The notes: generated from the sequence alone by a model not told the origin. A DNA stretch of 24,312 nt from CALSMU01 sp963926405 (GCA_963926405.1 CAWUXI010000007.1:1-24312); one strand, 5' to 3'. Counted from the stretch's first letter, positions 8,373 to 15,543 are shown. Translations and numbers: made by a program.

Positions 8373-8648
8373 ATGTCAGATATGAATCAAACACAAGAAG
8401 AAGTATTAATTGAAGAAAAGATTATAGAACTTAAAGATTTAATTCTTTATAACGACGATGTTAATACCTTCGATCACGTTATTAATCAATTGACTAAATA
8501 TTGTGAGCATTCAATGATTCAAGCTGAGCAGTGCGCGCATATAGTCCATAACAATGGCAAGTGTCAGATTAAGAGAGGAGAATTTGAATCATTAAAGCCC
8601 ATTTGCGAAACGCTTTTAGAGAAAGGTTTATCTGCTGTTATTGAATAA
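8373..8648 (+). CDS. clpS: ATP-dependent Clp protease adaptor ClpS
   Basis: A 91-residue protein that is plainly ClpS, the N-degron adaptor that binds the N-terminal domain of ClpA/ClpC-type AAA+ unfoldases and delivers substrates with destabilising N-terminal residues. Characteristic parts are LILYNDDVNTFDHVI (the NDD...F binding-pocket strand), then QAEQCAHIVHNNGKCQI (histidine-containing second helix and KGK-like turn) and LLEKGLSAVIE at the C-terminus. The length is normal for the family. Two ATGs are possible (8373 and 8382), differing by three residues (MSD) in the flexible N-terminus; the -7 box just upstream slightly favours the second. It is followed 80 bases later by an M48 protease gene with its own -7 box. 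Confidence 0.95.
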   Translation: MSDMNQTQEEVLIEEKIIELKDLILYNDDVNTFDHVINQLTKYCEHSMIQAEQCAHIVHNNGKCQIKRGEFESLKPICETLLEKGLSAVIE

Positions 8649-8703
8649 AAACCAAGTTGCTTTTATATTTATGCAACAGCATCAATGATTCCTATTACTA
8701 TAC

Positions 8704-8711
8704 TACCTTTG
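8704..8711 (+). promoter_or_regulatory. Bacteroidota -7 element upstream of M48 protease gene
   Basis: TACCTTTG matches TAnnTTTG, 17 bases before the chosen ATG at 8729. It lies inside the upstream extension of the open frame, which supports the internal ATG as the true start. No -33 TTG found. Confidence 0.45.
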
Positions 8712-8728
8712 CAAGAAATATTTTAAGG

Positions 8729-9505
8729 ATGAAGTCGATTTTATTACCATTAATGGCTGTTGTGCTTTTTACAGCTTGTTCTAAAGTTCCTATAACGGAT
8801 AGGAAACAGGCGCATTTGATGCCTGAAAGCAAACTAATTGCAATGTCAAAAGTCCAATACACTGAATTTTTATCTACCGCAAAAGTATTACCTGCAAGTG
8901 ATTCACGTGCTTTGAGAGTAGCGAACATAGGTGAAAAGATAAAAGTAGCTACAGAAGATTTTTTAAATGGTAGAGGTTATGAAAAACGCTTGGTTGGGTT
9001 TGAATGGGAATTTAAAACAGTTGATGAAGAAATCATAAATGCTTGGTGCATGCCTGGCGGAAAGGTTTGTGTTTACACTGGCCTTTTAAATTTGGTAGGA
9101 TCAGATGATGAGCTAGCGGTCGTTATGGGTCATGAAATTGCGCATGCTATTGCTCGCCATGGAAATGAAAGAATGAGTCAGCAAATGGTTATAGGTGGAG
9201 TAGGAAGTATTTTGGCTCCGACTGACACCACGCAAGTTTCTATCTATCAGCAAGTTTTTATGGGAGTTGGAACTTTAGGAATGTTAAAGTATGGAAGGAA
9301 TCATGAATCTGAATCGGATAAATTGGGTCTGGTGTTTATGAAAATAGCTGGATATAACCCTGAATCTGCAATAACTTTTTGGGAGAAAATGGCAGCGTCG
9401 GGCGGGCAAAAACCACCAGCAATATTTAGTACGCACCCCAGCGATGAGAAGAGAATAGCGGATATAAAAGAATTTTTGCTCACAATAGAAGAATATACTG
9501 ATTAG
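8729..9505 (+). CDS. M48 family zinc metalloprotease, lipoprotein
   Basis: The start is set at the ATG at 8729 because it begins a lipoprotein signal peptide (MKSILLPLMAVVLFTAC, lipobox FTAC, Cys17); an earlier in-frame ATG at 8657 would add 24 residues that destroy this signal and would precede the promoter box. The 258-residue protein has the M48 zinc site HEIAH (His135 to His139) within VMGHEIAHAIARHGNERMS, and the third-ligand region NHESESDKLGL, with the ligand probably Glu195. The ending FSTHPSDEKRIADIKEF is typical of the BepA/LoiP-like M48 group, which in other bacteria act in periplasmic quality control of outer-membrane proteins. Predicted to be anchored on the periplasmic side. Confidence 0.93.
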   Translation: MKSILLPLMAVVLFTACSKVPITDRKQAHLMPESKLIAMSKVQYTEFLSTAKVLPASDSRALRVANIGEKIKVATEDFLNGRGYEKRLVGFEWEFKTVDEEIINAWCMPGGKVCVYTGLLNLVGSDDELAVVMGHEIAHAIARHGNERMSQQMVIGGVGSILAPTDTTQVSIYQQVFMGVGTLGMLKYGRNHESESDKLGLVFMKIAGYNPESAITFWEKMAASGGQKPPAIFSTHPSDEKRIADIKEFLLTIEEYTD

Positions 9506-9512
9506 TATTACT

Positions 9513-9520
9513 TATATTTG
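9513..9520 (+). promoter_or_regulatory. Bacteroidota -7 element of tRNA-Arg
   Basis: TATATTTG matches TAnnTTTG, 12 bases before the first base of the tRNA, which leaves a short 5' leader for processing. It sits directly after the M48 stop codon. No -33 TTG seen. Confidence 0.5.
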
Positions 9521-9532
9521 CGGCTCTAAATT

Positions 9533-9606
9533 GGCCTCGTAGTTCAACTGAATAGAATACCACATTACGGCTGTGGCGGTTGAAGGTTTGAATCCTTCCG
9601 AGGTCA
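9533..9606 (+). tRNA. tRNA-Arg (anticodon ACG)
   Basis: A 74-base tRNA. The acceptor stem GGCCTCG (9533-9539) pairs with CGAGGTC (9599-9605) with one G-U. The D stem is GTTC/GAAT, and the anticodon stem CCACA/TGTGG encloses loop TTACGGC with anticodon ACG at 9567-9569. The T stem GAAGG/CCTTC encloses TTTGAAT. The discriminator is A9606 and no CCA is encoded. ACG needs A34-to-inosine editing (TadA) to read CGU/CGC/CGA. Oddity: the usual G18G19 in the D-loop is GA and the usual T-loop C56 is T, so the tertiary pair 19-56 would be A-U in place of G-C. The gene has its own -7 box and terminator. Confidence 0.95.
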
Positions 9607-9616
9607 CTAAGAAAGC

Positions 9617-9654
9617 AAAGTCCAATGAGTTTTACTCATTGGACTTTTTCTTTT
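9617..9654 (+). terminator. Strong Rho-independent terminator after tRNA-Arg
   Basis: A perfect 14-bp stem (9617-9630 with 9634-9647, core GTCCAATGAGT / ACTCATTGGAC), a three-base loop TTT, and a T-rich tail. It is placed 11 bases after the tRNA. Confidence 0.93.
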
Positions 9655-9788
9655 AAAGCTCATCGAACTTAAAAGGGTAGGTAATAAGAGGGGAAAGACA
9701 CATCGAAATAAGCAAAGTTTTGTAAATAACTTATCATTGCTTATCAAGAGTTTTAGAATTTATTTAACAAAAAAAAACATTAATGTAA

Positions 9789-10349
9789 TTATTTGAGTAA
9801 CCAAGAGCCCCCCACAGAAAGGACATTTTTTAAGGCTAGAAATGAAACATGATTTTCTTTATTTATTCCTCCGGTAGGACAAAATTTAACATTTTGAAAT
9901 ACATTGCCATACGTTTTTAGAGCATTTATTCCTCCAAATAGATCTGCAGGAAAGAATTTAAAGAAACGCCATCCGTTTTCTATGCCTTGAGTTATTTCCC
10001 CTGGCGTGGAAACGCCAGGAAGAAAAGGTATGCCGCTAATTTCAAATTGTTCAACCATCAATGCGCTGTAACCTGGGCTAACCATAAAGTCAACTTCCAT
10101 TGCAACGCATTTTAATATGTCTTCAACGCAAACAATGGTTCCAACTCCAATTTTAAACTCGGAACCATATTTAGTTTTAAAGACAGAAATTGCTTCCCAA
10201 GCAACATCGGTGCGCAATGTAATTTCAATACACCTAACGTTTTGTGAAACTAACTTTTTATAGATACCCTCTATTTCATCTAGGCTTTCAATCGTAACAA
10301 CTGGTATAAGCGGGTTGTTTTTTAAAATATTCTCAATGTTATTTTGCAT
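9789..10349 (-). CDS. eda: KDPG aldolase (2-dehydro-3-deoxy-phosphogluconate aldolase)
   Basis: Last step of the Entner-Doudoroff pathway: splits KDPG into pyruvate and glyceraldehyde-3-phosphate in the cytoplasm. I choose the ATG at 10349 (MQNNIENILKNNPLIPVVTI), whose N-terminus fits the length of known enzymes; an in-frame ATG at 10382 would add 11 residues and overlap edd by 26 bases. Active-site marks are Glu42 in IEITLRT and the Schiff-base Lys131 in RFFKFFPAD, with the phosphate-binding PTGG near the end. The 186-residue length is slightly short of E. coli Eda (213). It is the last gene of zwf-pgl-edd-eda. No strong terminator was recognised downstream; a run of T follows the short palindrome ACATTAATGT about 12 bases past the stop. 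Confidence 0.93.
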   Translation of the reverse strand: MQNNIENILKNNPLIPVVTIESLDEIEGIYKKLVSQNVRCIEITLRTDVAWEAISVFKTKYGSEFKIGVGTIVCVEDILKCVAMEVDFMVSPGYSALMVEQFEISGIPFLPGVSTPGEITQGIENGWRFFKFFPADLFGGINALKTYGNVFQNVKFCPTGGINKENHVSFLALKNVLSVGGSWLLK

Positions 10350-10356
10350 CTTTTTT

Positions 10357-12156
10357 TTATAATATTCCAGCACCTTCTTCACTACCGGAAATTAGTCCTC
10401 TAAGGTTTTTAAATAATTGTCTCCCATGACTCATGTCATTATATTGAACTGTTCTGTTGGGTCTATTTTCAATTCCTTTTTCCAAACAATTAAATACCCC
10501 GTTTTTTGCATCAATAGTTATTCTGTCACCTGTCTTAATTTTGCCAATTACACCGCCTGTGCTTGCTTCGGGACTTACGTGAATAGCTGCGGGTACTTTG
10601 CCCGATGCTCCAGACATTCTTCCGTCAGTTATCAATGCTACTTTAAAACCTCTCTTTTGCAATATGGTAAGGGATGGAGTAAGTTTGTGTAACTCAGGCA
10701 TGCCTTTATGTTTAGGGCCTTGGAATGGAATTACCGCAATAAAATCTTTATCCAATTCCCCAGCTTGAAAAGCCGTAATTAAATCATCTTGATCATCAAA
10801 AACAATAGCATCAGCTTCAACAAAGTAGTGAATTGGATCAACAGCAGACGTTTTAATTACGGAGATACCAATATTTCCTTTTAGTACTTTTAGACCTCCT
10901 GTAGCCTGAAAGGGGTTTCCCGCCGCACGTATTATAGAATCATTTAAAGATGCCTTCGGTCCTGCTTCATATTTTATTGCGCCACTCACCAGCTTAGGTT
11001 CTTTCGTGTAAAGCGTTAAGCCGCGACCCATAATAGTATTTACATCTTCATGCAGTAAACCTTCGTCCAATAGTGTTTTAGTAACATATGCCATGCCTCC
11101 TGCAGCGTGAAAATGATTTACATCAGCAGCTCCATTTGGATATACTTTTGTAATAGATGGTATTACTTCAGACAGGTCTGAGAAATCTTGCCAATTTATA
11201 GAAATTCCAGCAGCTTTTGCGATTGCTACTAAGTGCAAAGTATGGTTTGTCGATCCGCCGGTAGCTAGCAATCCAATAATTCCATTTACAATACACTTTT
11301 CATCAATTATTCTTCCTATGGTTCTCGATTCATCTTTTGTGCGAATATTATTCAACAACAATCTAACGGCTTCTTTGTTTAGTGCTCGTCTCATTATGGT
11401 GTCAGGATTCACAAAACTAGACCCAGGTAGCTGTAAGCCCATAATTTCCATTAACATCTGGTTGCTATTAGCAGTCCCATAAAAAGTACAAGTTCCGGGA
11501 GAGTGATAAGAGTCAGATTCTCCTTTTAAAAGTTCTTCTCTTCCAATTTTTCCTTCCGCAAATTCTTGTCTAATTCTTCCCTTTTCTTCATTTGAAATAC
11601 CAGTTGGCATTGGACCACCCGGAATAAACATGGAGTGTAAATGACCGAAACTAAGATTTCCGATTAACAAGCCAGGAACAATTTTATCACAGATACCAAG
11701 GTTCATTACCCCATCAAACATATCATGTGAAAGTCCAATTGCAGCAGATAAAGCAATTATATCTCTACTCAGTAATGAAAGATCCATGCCTGGTTGGCCT
11801 TGAGTTACTCCATCGCACATTGCAGGAGTTCCTCCTGCTACTTGAACGGTAGCATTCATTTCATTAGCGTATAATCTTATTTCCTCAGGATAGTGCTCGT
11901 ATGGTTTGTGTGCAGAAAGCATGTCATTGTAGGCTGAAATAATTCCAATATTTGGTTCAATACCCTCAGAAATTATTTTTTTATCTGATGTTCCGCATCC
12001 AGCAAATGCATGCGCTAGATTTCCGCAACTCATTTGATTTCTGCTTCTAGAATTTTTAAAATTAAAAGCCACTGATTCCAAATAGGAGTCACGTTCAGAT
12101 TTGCTCCGTTCAATAATACGATCAGTTATTTCTTGTATTTTTTTATTTATCATCAT
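10357..12156 (-). CDS. edd: 6-phosphogluconate dehydratase
   Basis: A 599-residue member of the IlvD/Edd family; dehydrates 6-phosphogluconate to KDPG using a [4Fe-4S] cluster. Sequence marks are MSCGNLAHAFAGCG, NIGIISAYNDMLSAHKPYEHYP, GGTPAMCDGVTQGQPGMDLS, VMNLGICDKIVPGLLIG and GTCTFYGTANSNQMLMEIMGL, which supply the conserved cluster cysteines and separate Edd from IlvD (the HxPYExYP and PMPTG segments are Edd-like). The C-terminal swivel part has ITDGRMSGASGKVPAAIHVSPEA. The start overlaps the end of pgl by 14 bases (ATG at 12156, or the adjacent ATG at 12153). The length is normal for the family. The presence of eda directly downstream settles the pathway assignment. Confidence 0.96.
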   Translation of the reverse strand: MMINKKIQEITDRIIERSKSERDSYLESVAFNFKNSRSRNQMSCGNLAHAFAGCGTSDKKIISEGIEPNIGIISAYNDMLSAHKPYEHYPEEIRLYANEMNATVQVAGGTPAMCDGVTQGQPGMDLSLLSRDIIALSAAIGLSHDMFDGVMNLGICDKIVPGLLIGNLSFGHLHSMFIPGGPMPTGISNEEKGRIRQEFAEGKIGREELLKGESDSYHSPGTCTFYGTANSNQMLMEIMGLQLPGSSFVNPDTIMRRALNKEAVRLLLNNIRTKDESRTIGRIIDEKCIVNGIIGLLATGGSTNHTLHLVAIAKAAGISINWQDFSDLSEVIPSITKVYPNGAADVNHFHAAGGMAYVTKTLLDEGLLHEDVNTIMGRGLTLYTKEPKLVSGAIKYEAGPKASLNDSIIRAAGNPFQATGGLKVLKGNIGISVIKTSAVDPIHYFVEADAIVFDDQDDLITAFQAGELDKDFIAVIPFQGPKHKGMPELHKLTPSLTILQKRGFKVALITDGRMSGASGKVPAAIHVSPEASTGGVIGKIKTGDRITIDAKNGVFNCLEKGIENRPNRTVQYNDMSHGRQLFKNLRGLISGSEEGAGIL

Positions 12157-12841
12157 CTAAGTAGAATAATTTAACATCTTTTCTTTTTTCAAGTAAATTA
12201 TGAATAGGTAAAGATTTAGTTTCATCATGTAGCACTTTTCTTTTTTCATTGCCATGAAAAAGCATGTATATGCTCGTCGCGTCAGTTATCATTTTCAAGC
12301 TGCAAGTAATCCGATGAGACGGTTCGCTTGGAGCGATTGTTTTAAGAATTTCTTTCTCGCTGGTTGAAAGAGCTAATAGAGATTCCTTATCTCCTGGGAA
12401 AATTGAGGCTATATGTCCATCTGTTCCCATTCCAAGTATTACAATATCTGTTTGGTTTACAAAATCCTGATATTTAATACGAACTTGCTCTAGGTTTCGT
12501 TTTTCATCTTCTGAGTCCATCACCATTCCTGCTATTTGATAAAACGTTTCAGGGTGCTTTGAAAAACAGTTTTTTATGTATTGCTCATTACTGAATTCGC
12601 TCGAAACAGGAACATATCGTTCATCTACCAATCCGATTTTAACTTTTCCTAAAAAGTCACATTGATCGTCTAGTAGCTTGTATAAAGGACCAGGAGTACT
12701 GCCGCCAGATAATAGCATGGTGGCGCTTCCTTTTCTAATAATCACACCTTTAAGTTCTTCAATGATAGATGCTACCATTGCCTTAATCAGAACATTATTA
12801 TCGTGAAATAAATTGGTTATTTCGACTCTTTGGTTTCCCAT
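12143..12841 (-). CDS. pgl: 6-phosphogluconolactonase
   Basis: A 232-residue SugarP-isomerase/DevB-type lactonase; hydrolyses 6-phosphogluconolactone to 6-phosphogluconate. Diagnostic motifs are LLSGGSTPGPLYKLL, IGLVDERYVP and ILGMGTDGHIASIFPG. The gene overlaps the 3' end of zwf by 25 bases and the 5' end of edd by 14 bases, so translation of the operon is probably coupled. The start at 12841 gives MGNQRVEITNLFHDN, which fits the normal N-terminus; the next internal Met (residue 18) would remove part of the first helix. Confidence 0.94.
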   Translation of the reverse strand: MGNQRVEITNLFHDNNVLIKAMVASIIEELKGVIIRKGSATMLLSGGSTPGPLYKLLDDQCDFLGKVKIGLVDERYVPVSSEFSNEQYIKNCFSKHPETFYQIAGMVMDSEDEKRNLEQVRIKYQDFVNQTDIVILGMGTDGHIASIFPGDKESLLALSTSEKEILKTIAPSEPSHRITCSLKMITDATSIYMLFHGNEKRKVLHDETKSLPIHNLLEKRKDVKLFYLDDDK

Positions 12842-14289
12842 TTTGTGTTTTTTTCAAGAATTTCATCTCCAGGGCCCCATGTTCCCGATTCATATAATGA
12901 AAGTGGTATTTCTTTATTCCAACAATCACTAATTGACTCAATCCATATCCATGCTGCTTCTAATTCATCGTGTCGCATAAATAACGTTTGGTTTCCACGA
13001 AGAATGTCAATAATTAATCTCTCATATGCCCCTGGCATAGGATCTTTAAAAGAATCTATGAAATCAAGTTTTAAAGAAATTGGTTTAAATCTATAGCCTC
13101 CTGGACCAGGAATTTTACTCAGTTGAACTAGTTCTATTCTTTCTTCAGGCTGAAGACGAATAATTAGCTTATTTCTAAGTGGATGTTTGGAGTCTGGAAA
13201 GATATTATGTGGTAATTCTTTGAAATTAATAACAATGTCCGAATATCTTTTTTTCATTCGTTTTCCAGTTCTGAGGTAGATTGGCACATTTTTCCATCGC
13301 CAGTTATCTATATAGGCCTTTATGGCAACAAATGATTCTGTTTCTGAATTGTATTTTTCAATGTCCTCGAGGTAGGAATTTAATTTCTCATCACCATTTG
13401 CACCTCTGGTATATTGACCACGCACTACATTGCCTTTAATTGTTGAAGGCTTGAAGAGTCTAAGCGATTGAAGAACCTTCACTTTTTCGTTTCGCACTGA
13501 ATCTGGATTTAAACTAGCAGGGGGTTCCATTGCTATTAGGCAGAGCAGTTGCAATAAATGATTTTGAATCATATCCAGTAGAGCTCCTGTTTTATCATAG
13601 TATCCAGCTCGTTTTTCAACACCTAAACTTTCTGAAACTGTAATTTGTATGTTTTCAATATTCTCGGCATTCCATGCCCTTTCGAAAAGATGGTTGGCAA
13701 ATCGCAATACCATAATGTTTTGTACCGTCTCTTTTCCAAGGTAATGATCAATTCTGAATATCTGTTTTTCCTTAAATGTTGAGGAGATAATTGCATTAAT
13801 AGATTGGCTTGATTTTAAATCTCGTCCTAATGGTTTCTCTAATACAACCTTACTGCTATCATTGACTAATCCTGAGCTTCGGAGTGTGCCGCATATTTCT
13901 GAAAAAGCTGAAGATGGAACCGAGAAATAGAATACTCTTTGCCGTTCGGCATTTTCATCCAGATCCTTTTTTAAATCAGCATAAAACAAGTTATTATTTT
14001 TTTTGATCTGGAGCAGTTTAACATGCTTAAGAAAACCATCTATATCCTTTTCTTTGTATTCTTTATGGTTAGTTAATAGGATAAATTCCTTAAGTATTAT
14101 TTTGAATTTCTCTTCATTATTTGAGGATCGTGAAATACAATAGATATTAAAATCAACATTTAATTGCTTAGCTGCATATCTATGAAAGAGAGCAGGAACA
14201 ATTTTTCGTTTTGACAGGTCTCCATCTCCACCAAAAATTACAATATTAAAAGGATTTATTTTATAAGCTGTTTTTTGTTGCGAACTCAT
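12817..14289 (-). CDS. zwf: Glucose-6-phosphate 1-dehydrogenase
   Basis: A 490-residue enzyme, the normal length; oxidises glucose-6-phosphate to 6-phosphogluconolactone with reduction of NAD(P)+. The N-terminal Rossmann motif is FGGDGDLSKRKIVPALF, the catalytic signature RIDHYLGKETVQNI, and NLRTGKRM-like substrate-binding segment IYLRTGKRMKKRY. The C-terminus has PGAYERLIIDILRGNQTLF. It is the first gene of zwf-pgl-edd-eda. No 6-phosphogluconate dehydrogenase gene (gnd) is in the window, so carbon from this enzyme would go to the Entner-Doudoroff branch. A full Bacteroidota promoter match lies about 180 bases upstream and predicts a long leader that holds tandem and direct repeats. Confidence 0.96.
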   Translation of the reverse strand: MSSQQKTAYKINPFNIVIFGGDGDLSKRKIVPALFHRYAAKQLNVDFNIYCISRSSNNEEKFKIILKEFILLTNHKEYKEKDIDGFLKHVKLLQIKKNNNLFYADLKKDLDENAERQRVFYFSVPSSAFSEICGTLRSSGLVNDSSKVVLEKPLGRDLKSSQSINAIISSTFKEKQIFRIDHYLGKETVQNIMVLRFANHLFERAWNAENIENIQITVSESLGVEKRAGYYDKTGALLDMIQNHLLQLLCLIAMEPPASLNPDSVRNEKVKVLQSLRLFKPSTIKGNVVRGQYTRGANGDEKLNSYLEDIEKYNSETESFVAIKAYIDNWRWKNVPIYLRTGKRMKKRYSDIVINFKELPHNIFPDSKHPLRNKLIIRLQPEERIELVQLSKIPGPGGYRFKPISLKLDFIDSFKDPMPGAYERLIIDILRGNQTLFMRHDELEAAWIWIESISDCWNKEIPLSLYESGTWGPGDEILEKNTKWETKESK

Positions 14290-14374
14290 TTCTTGGTAGT
14301 TATAATTGAATTAATTTTATTCTTAATGTACCCTTTACAAGGTAGCCTATTTTTTTGTATTCTATTTTAGTCGT

Positions 14375-14407
14375 CTTTTTACAATGGCTTTTTACAATGG
14401 CTTTTTA
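14375..14407. repeat. 13-bp tandem repeat (2.5 copies) in the zwf leader
   Basis: CTTTTTACAATGG occurs twice head to tail (14375-14387, 14388-14400), followed by the partial copy CTTTTTA (14401-14407). It lies in the 262-bp gap between the divergent zwf and kinase genes, within the predicted 5' leader of zwf, where on the minus strand it reads CCATTGTAAAAAG. It may be a repeated protein-binding site, an RNA element, or a slippage product; the sequence cannot decide. Confidence 0.85.
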
Positions 14408-14422
14408 GGTTAATTTTATATC

Positions 14423-14464
14423 TATTAATATTTTTTGGATTTTGAATAAAATATATTAATATTT
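14423..14464. repeat. Paired TATTAATATTT direct repeats, 31 bp apart
   Basis: TATTAATATTT occurs at 14423-14433 and again at 14454-14464, start to start 31 bases, close to three helical turns. Both contain the palindromic core TATTAATA. The second copy lies at the predicted transcription start of zwf, just downstream of its -7 box. Candidate operator pair for a repressor or activator, but the region is AT-rich, so chance is a real alternative. Confidence 0.4.
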
Positions 14465-14468
14465 GGCA

Positions 14469-14499
14469 CAAACTTAAATACTTTTTGTATCATGTACAA
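14469..14499 (-). promoter_or_regulatory. Bacteroidota promoter (-33 and -7) for the zwf-pgl-edd-eda operon
   Basis: On the minus strand TTG (14497-14499) is followed after 20 bases by TAAGTTTG (14469-14476), which agrees with the Bacteroidota consensus TTG-N about 19-TAnnTTTG. It is the only site in the window where I found both boxes at proper spacing. The transcript would start near 14462, giving zwf a leader of about 170 bases. Confidence 0.5.
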
Positions 14500-14517
14500 T
14501 ATCTAAGGAATTTTTAT

Positions 14518-14525
14518 TATTTTTG
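14518..14525 (+). promoter_or_regulatory. Bacteroidota -7 element for the kinase gene
   Basis: TATTTTTG matches TAnnTTTG and ends 26 bases before the ATG at 14552. No -33 TTG at the usual distance. If real, the two divergent promoters lie within about 60 bases of each other and could share one control region. Confidence 0.35.
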
Positions 14526-14551
14526 GAATATTAATTATAAAAAATTATTAC

Positions 14552-15442
14552 ATGTTTTTAGTTGTTGAAAGTGGATCGACGAAAGCCGATTGGAAGTTAG
14601 TGGGTAGTTCCACAGACACTTCATACTGCACCAAAGGGTTTAATCCTTATTTCCATACACAAGAAGATATTTTAATCGAATTAAACGATCATTTGGAATT
14701 AGATTTGATTAAAGAAAAGATAACGGAAGTTTTTTTTTATGGCGCAGGTTGCTCGTCAGCGAAACTTAATTCCATTATAGAAAATGCGCTTTCGCATTTT
14801 TTTTGCAATTCAAAAGTTTTTGTTAATCATGACTTATCAGCTGCTGCTTTTGCTTGCTATAGAGGTGAGCCAATAATCGCTTGCATCATTGGAACGGGCT
14901 CAAATTCATGCCACTATGATGGTGAAGTTGTTTCTGAAGAATTACCGGCATTGAGTTATATCTTAGGAGATGAGGGAAGTGGTAGTCATTTTGGAAAAAC
15001 CTTACTTTCAGACTTTCAGTATAAAAGACTTCCCGGCGCATTAGAGAAAGAACTTACCCTGATGGGGTTAACAAATTCTGAGATTAATGAAAATGTGTAC
15101 ATGAAACCAAATGCCAATGTGTATATAGCTTCATTTATGCCAATTTTGATAAGGCATAAGGATTTAAAATACTCTCAGGACCTTATTCGTAAAAACTTCC
15201 AACAATTTATTGATATACATATCAAATGTTATAAAAATTATAAAGACGTAAAAGTCAATTTTGTAGGGTCAATTGCAAGCTTATTAGATAAAGAACTCAA
15301 AGAAATTTGCGCAGAGAACGGAATACAACTTGGTCTGATTTTGCGACGCCCTCTTGATCGATTGGTGGATTTTCATAGAGCTAAAAAGAATTTAATTGCA
15401 AATCCTTCACTTTCTAAAAATTCAAAATTTTTAAATCTATAG
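14552..15442 (+). CDS. BadF/BadG/BcrA/BcrD-type sugar kinase (GlcNAc kinase-like; candidate glucokinase)
   Basis: A 296-residue ASKHA-fold kinase. The phosphate-1 loop is VVESGSTKADWKLV at the N-terminus, the phosphate-2 loop IIGTGSNSCHYDG lies around residues 112-124, and YILGDEGSGSHFGK follows. This is the small BadF/BadG subgroup widely annotated as N-acetylglucosamine kinase in Bacteroidota. Members phosphorylate hexoses or amino sugars; specificity cannot be read from the sequence. Because it is divergent from zwf and precedes a beta-glucosidase, glucose is the likeliest substrate, supplying glucose-6-phosphate. The C-terminus has a basic tail of about 20 residues (FHRAKKNLIANP...) past the usual family end. 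A weak terminator-like hairpin follows. Confidence 0.82.
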   Translation: MFLVVESGSTKADWKLVGSSTDTSYCTKGFNPYFHTQEDILIELNDHLELDLIKEKITEVFFYGAGCSSAKLNSIIENALSHFFCNSKVFVNHDLSAAAFACYRGEPIIACIIGTGSNSCHYDGEVVSEELPALSYILGDEGSGSHFGKTLLSDFQYKRLPGALEKELTLMGLTNSEINENVYMKPNANVYIASFMPILIRHKDLKYSQDLIRKNFQQFIDIHIKCYKNYKDVKVNFVGSIASLLDKELKEICAENGIQLGLILRRPLDRLVDFHRAKKNLIANPSLSKNSKFLNL

Positions 15443-15470
15443 CACTATTTTGTTGCTCATAGCTCGACGA

Positions 15471-15506
15471 CGGACAATCTAATAGTATGCTGTCCGATAT
15501 TTTTTT
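15471..15506 (+). terminator. Weak terminator-like hairpin between kinase and GH3 genes
   Basis: CGGACA (15471-15476) can pair with TGTCCG (15491-15496) across a 14-base loop, followed by ATAT and a T run ending at 15506. The stem is only 6 bp, so it may act as a leaky terminator or attenuator and not fully separate the kinase from the GH3 gene. Confidence 0.4.
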
Positions 15507-15543
15507 GACTTCGATATTAATTATTTTAAAAACGTCCATAATT

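Noticed and set aside
8656..8677. GTTGC / GCAAC inverted repeat after clpS as a terminator
   Set aside because: Only a 5-bp stem with a 12-base loop and no T run.
8657..8728. N-terminal extension of the M48 protease frame
   Set aside because: It would bury the lipoprotein signal peptide and covers a good -7 promoter element.
9708..9744. ATAAGCAA / TTGCTTAT inverted repeat with a 21-base loop downstream of eda
   Set aside because: The loop is long, the stem AT-rich and there is no T tract, so it is not convincing as a terminator or RNA.
10350..10382. Longer eda start overlapping edd by 26 bases
   Set aside because: The extra 11 residues (lysine- and tyrosine-rich) are not part of the KDPG aldolase fold, and the ATG at 10349 fits family length better, though coupling through the longer form cannot be excluded.
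14329..14344. TACC-N8-GGTA inverted repeat as a second copy of the 18610 palindrome
   Set aside because: The spacing differs (8 versus 5 bases between TACC and GGTA) and the arms match only over four bases, so I do not treat it as the same operator.
15487..15543. Upstream ATG for the GH3 gene
   Set aside because: It lies within the terminator-like hairpin after the kinase gene and would spoil the lipoprotein signal that begins at 15544.
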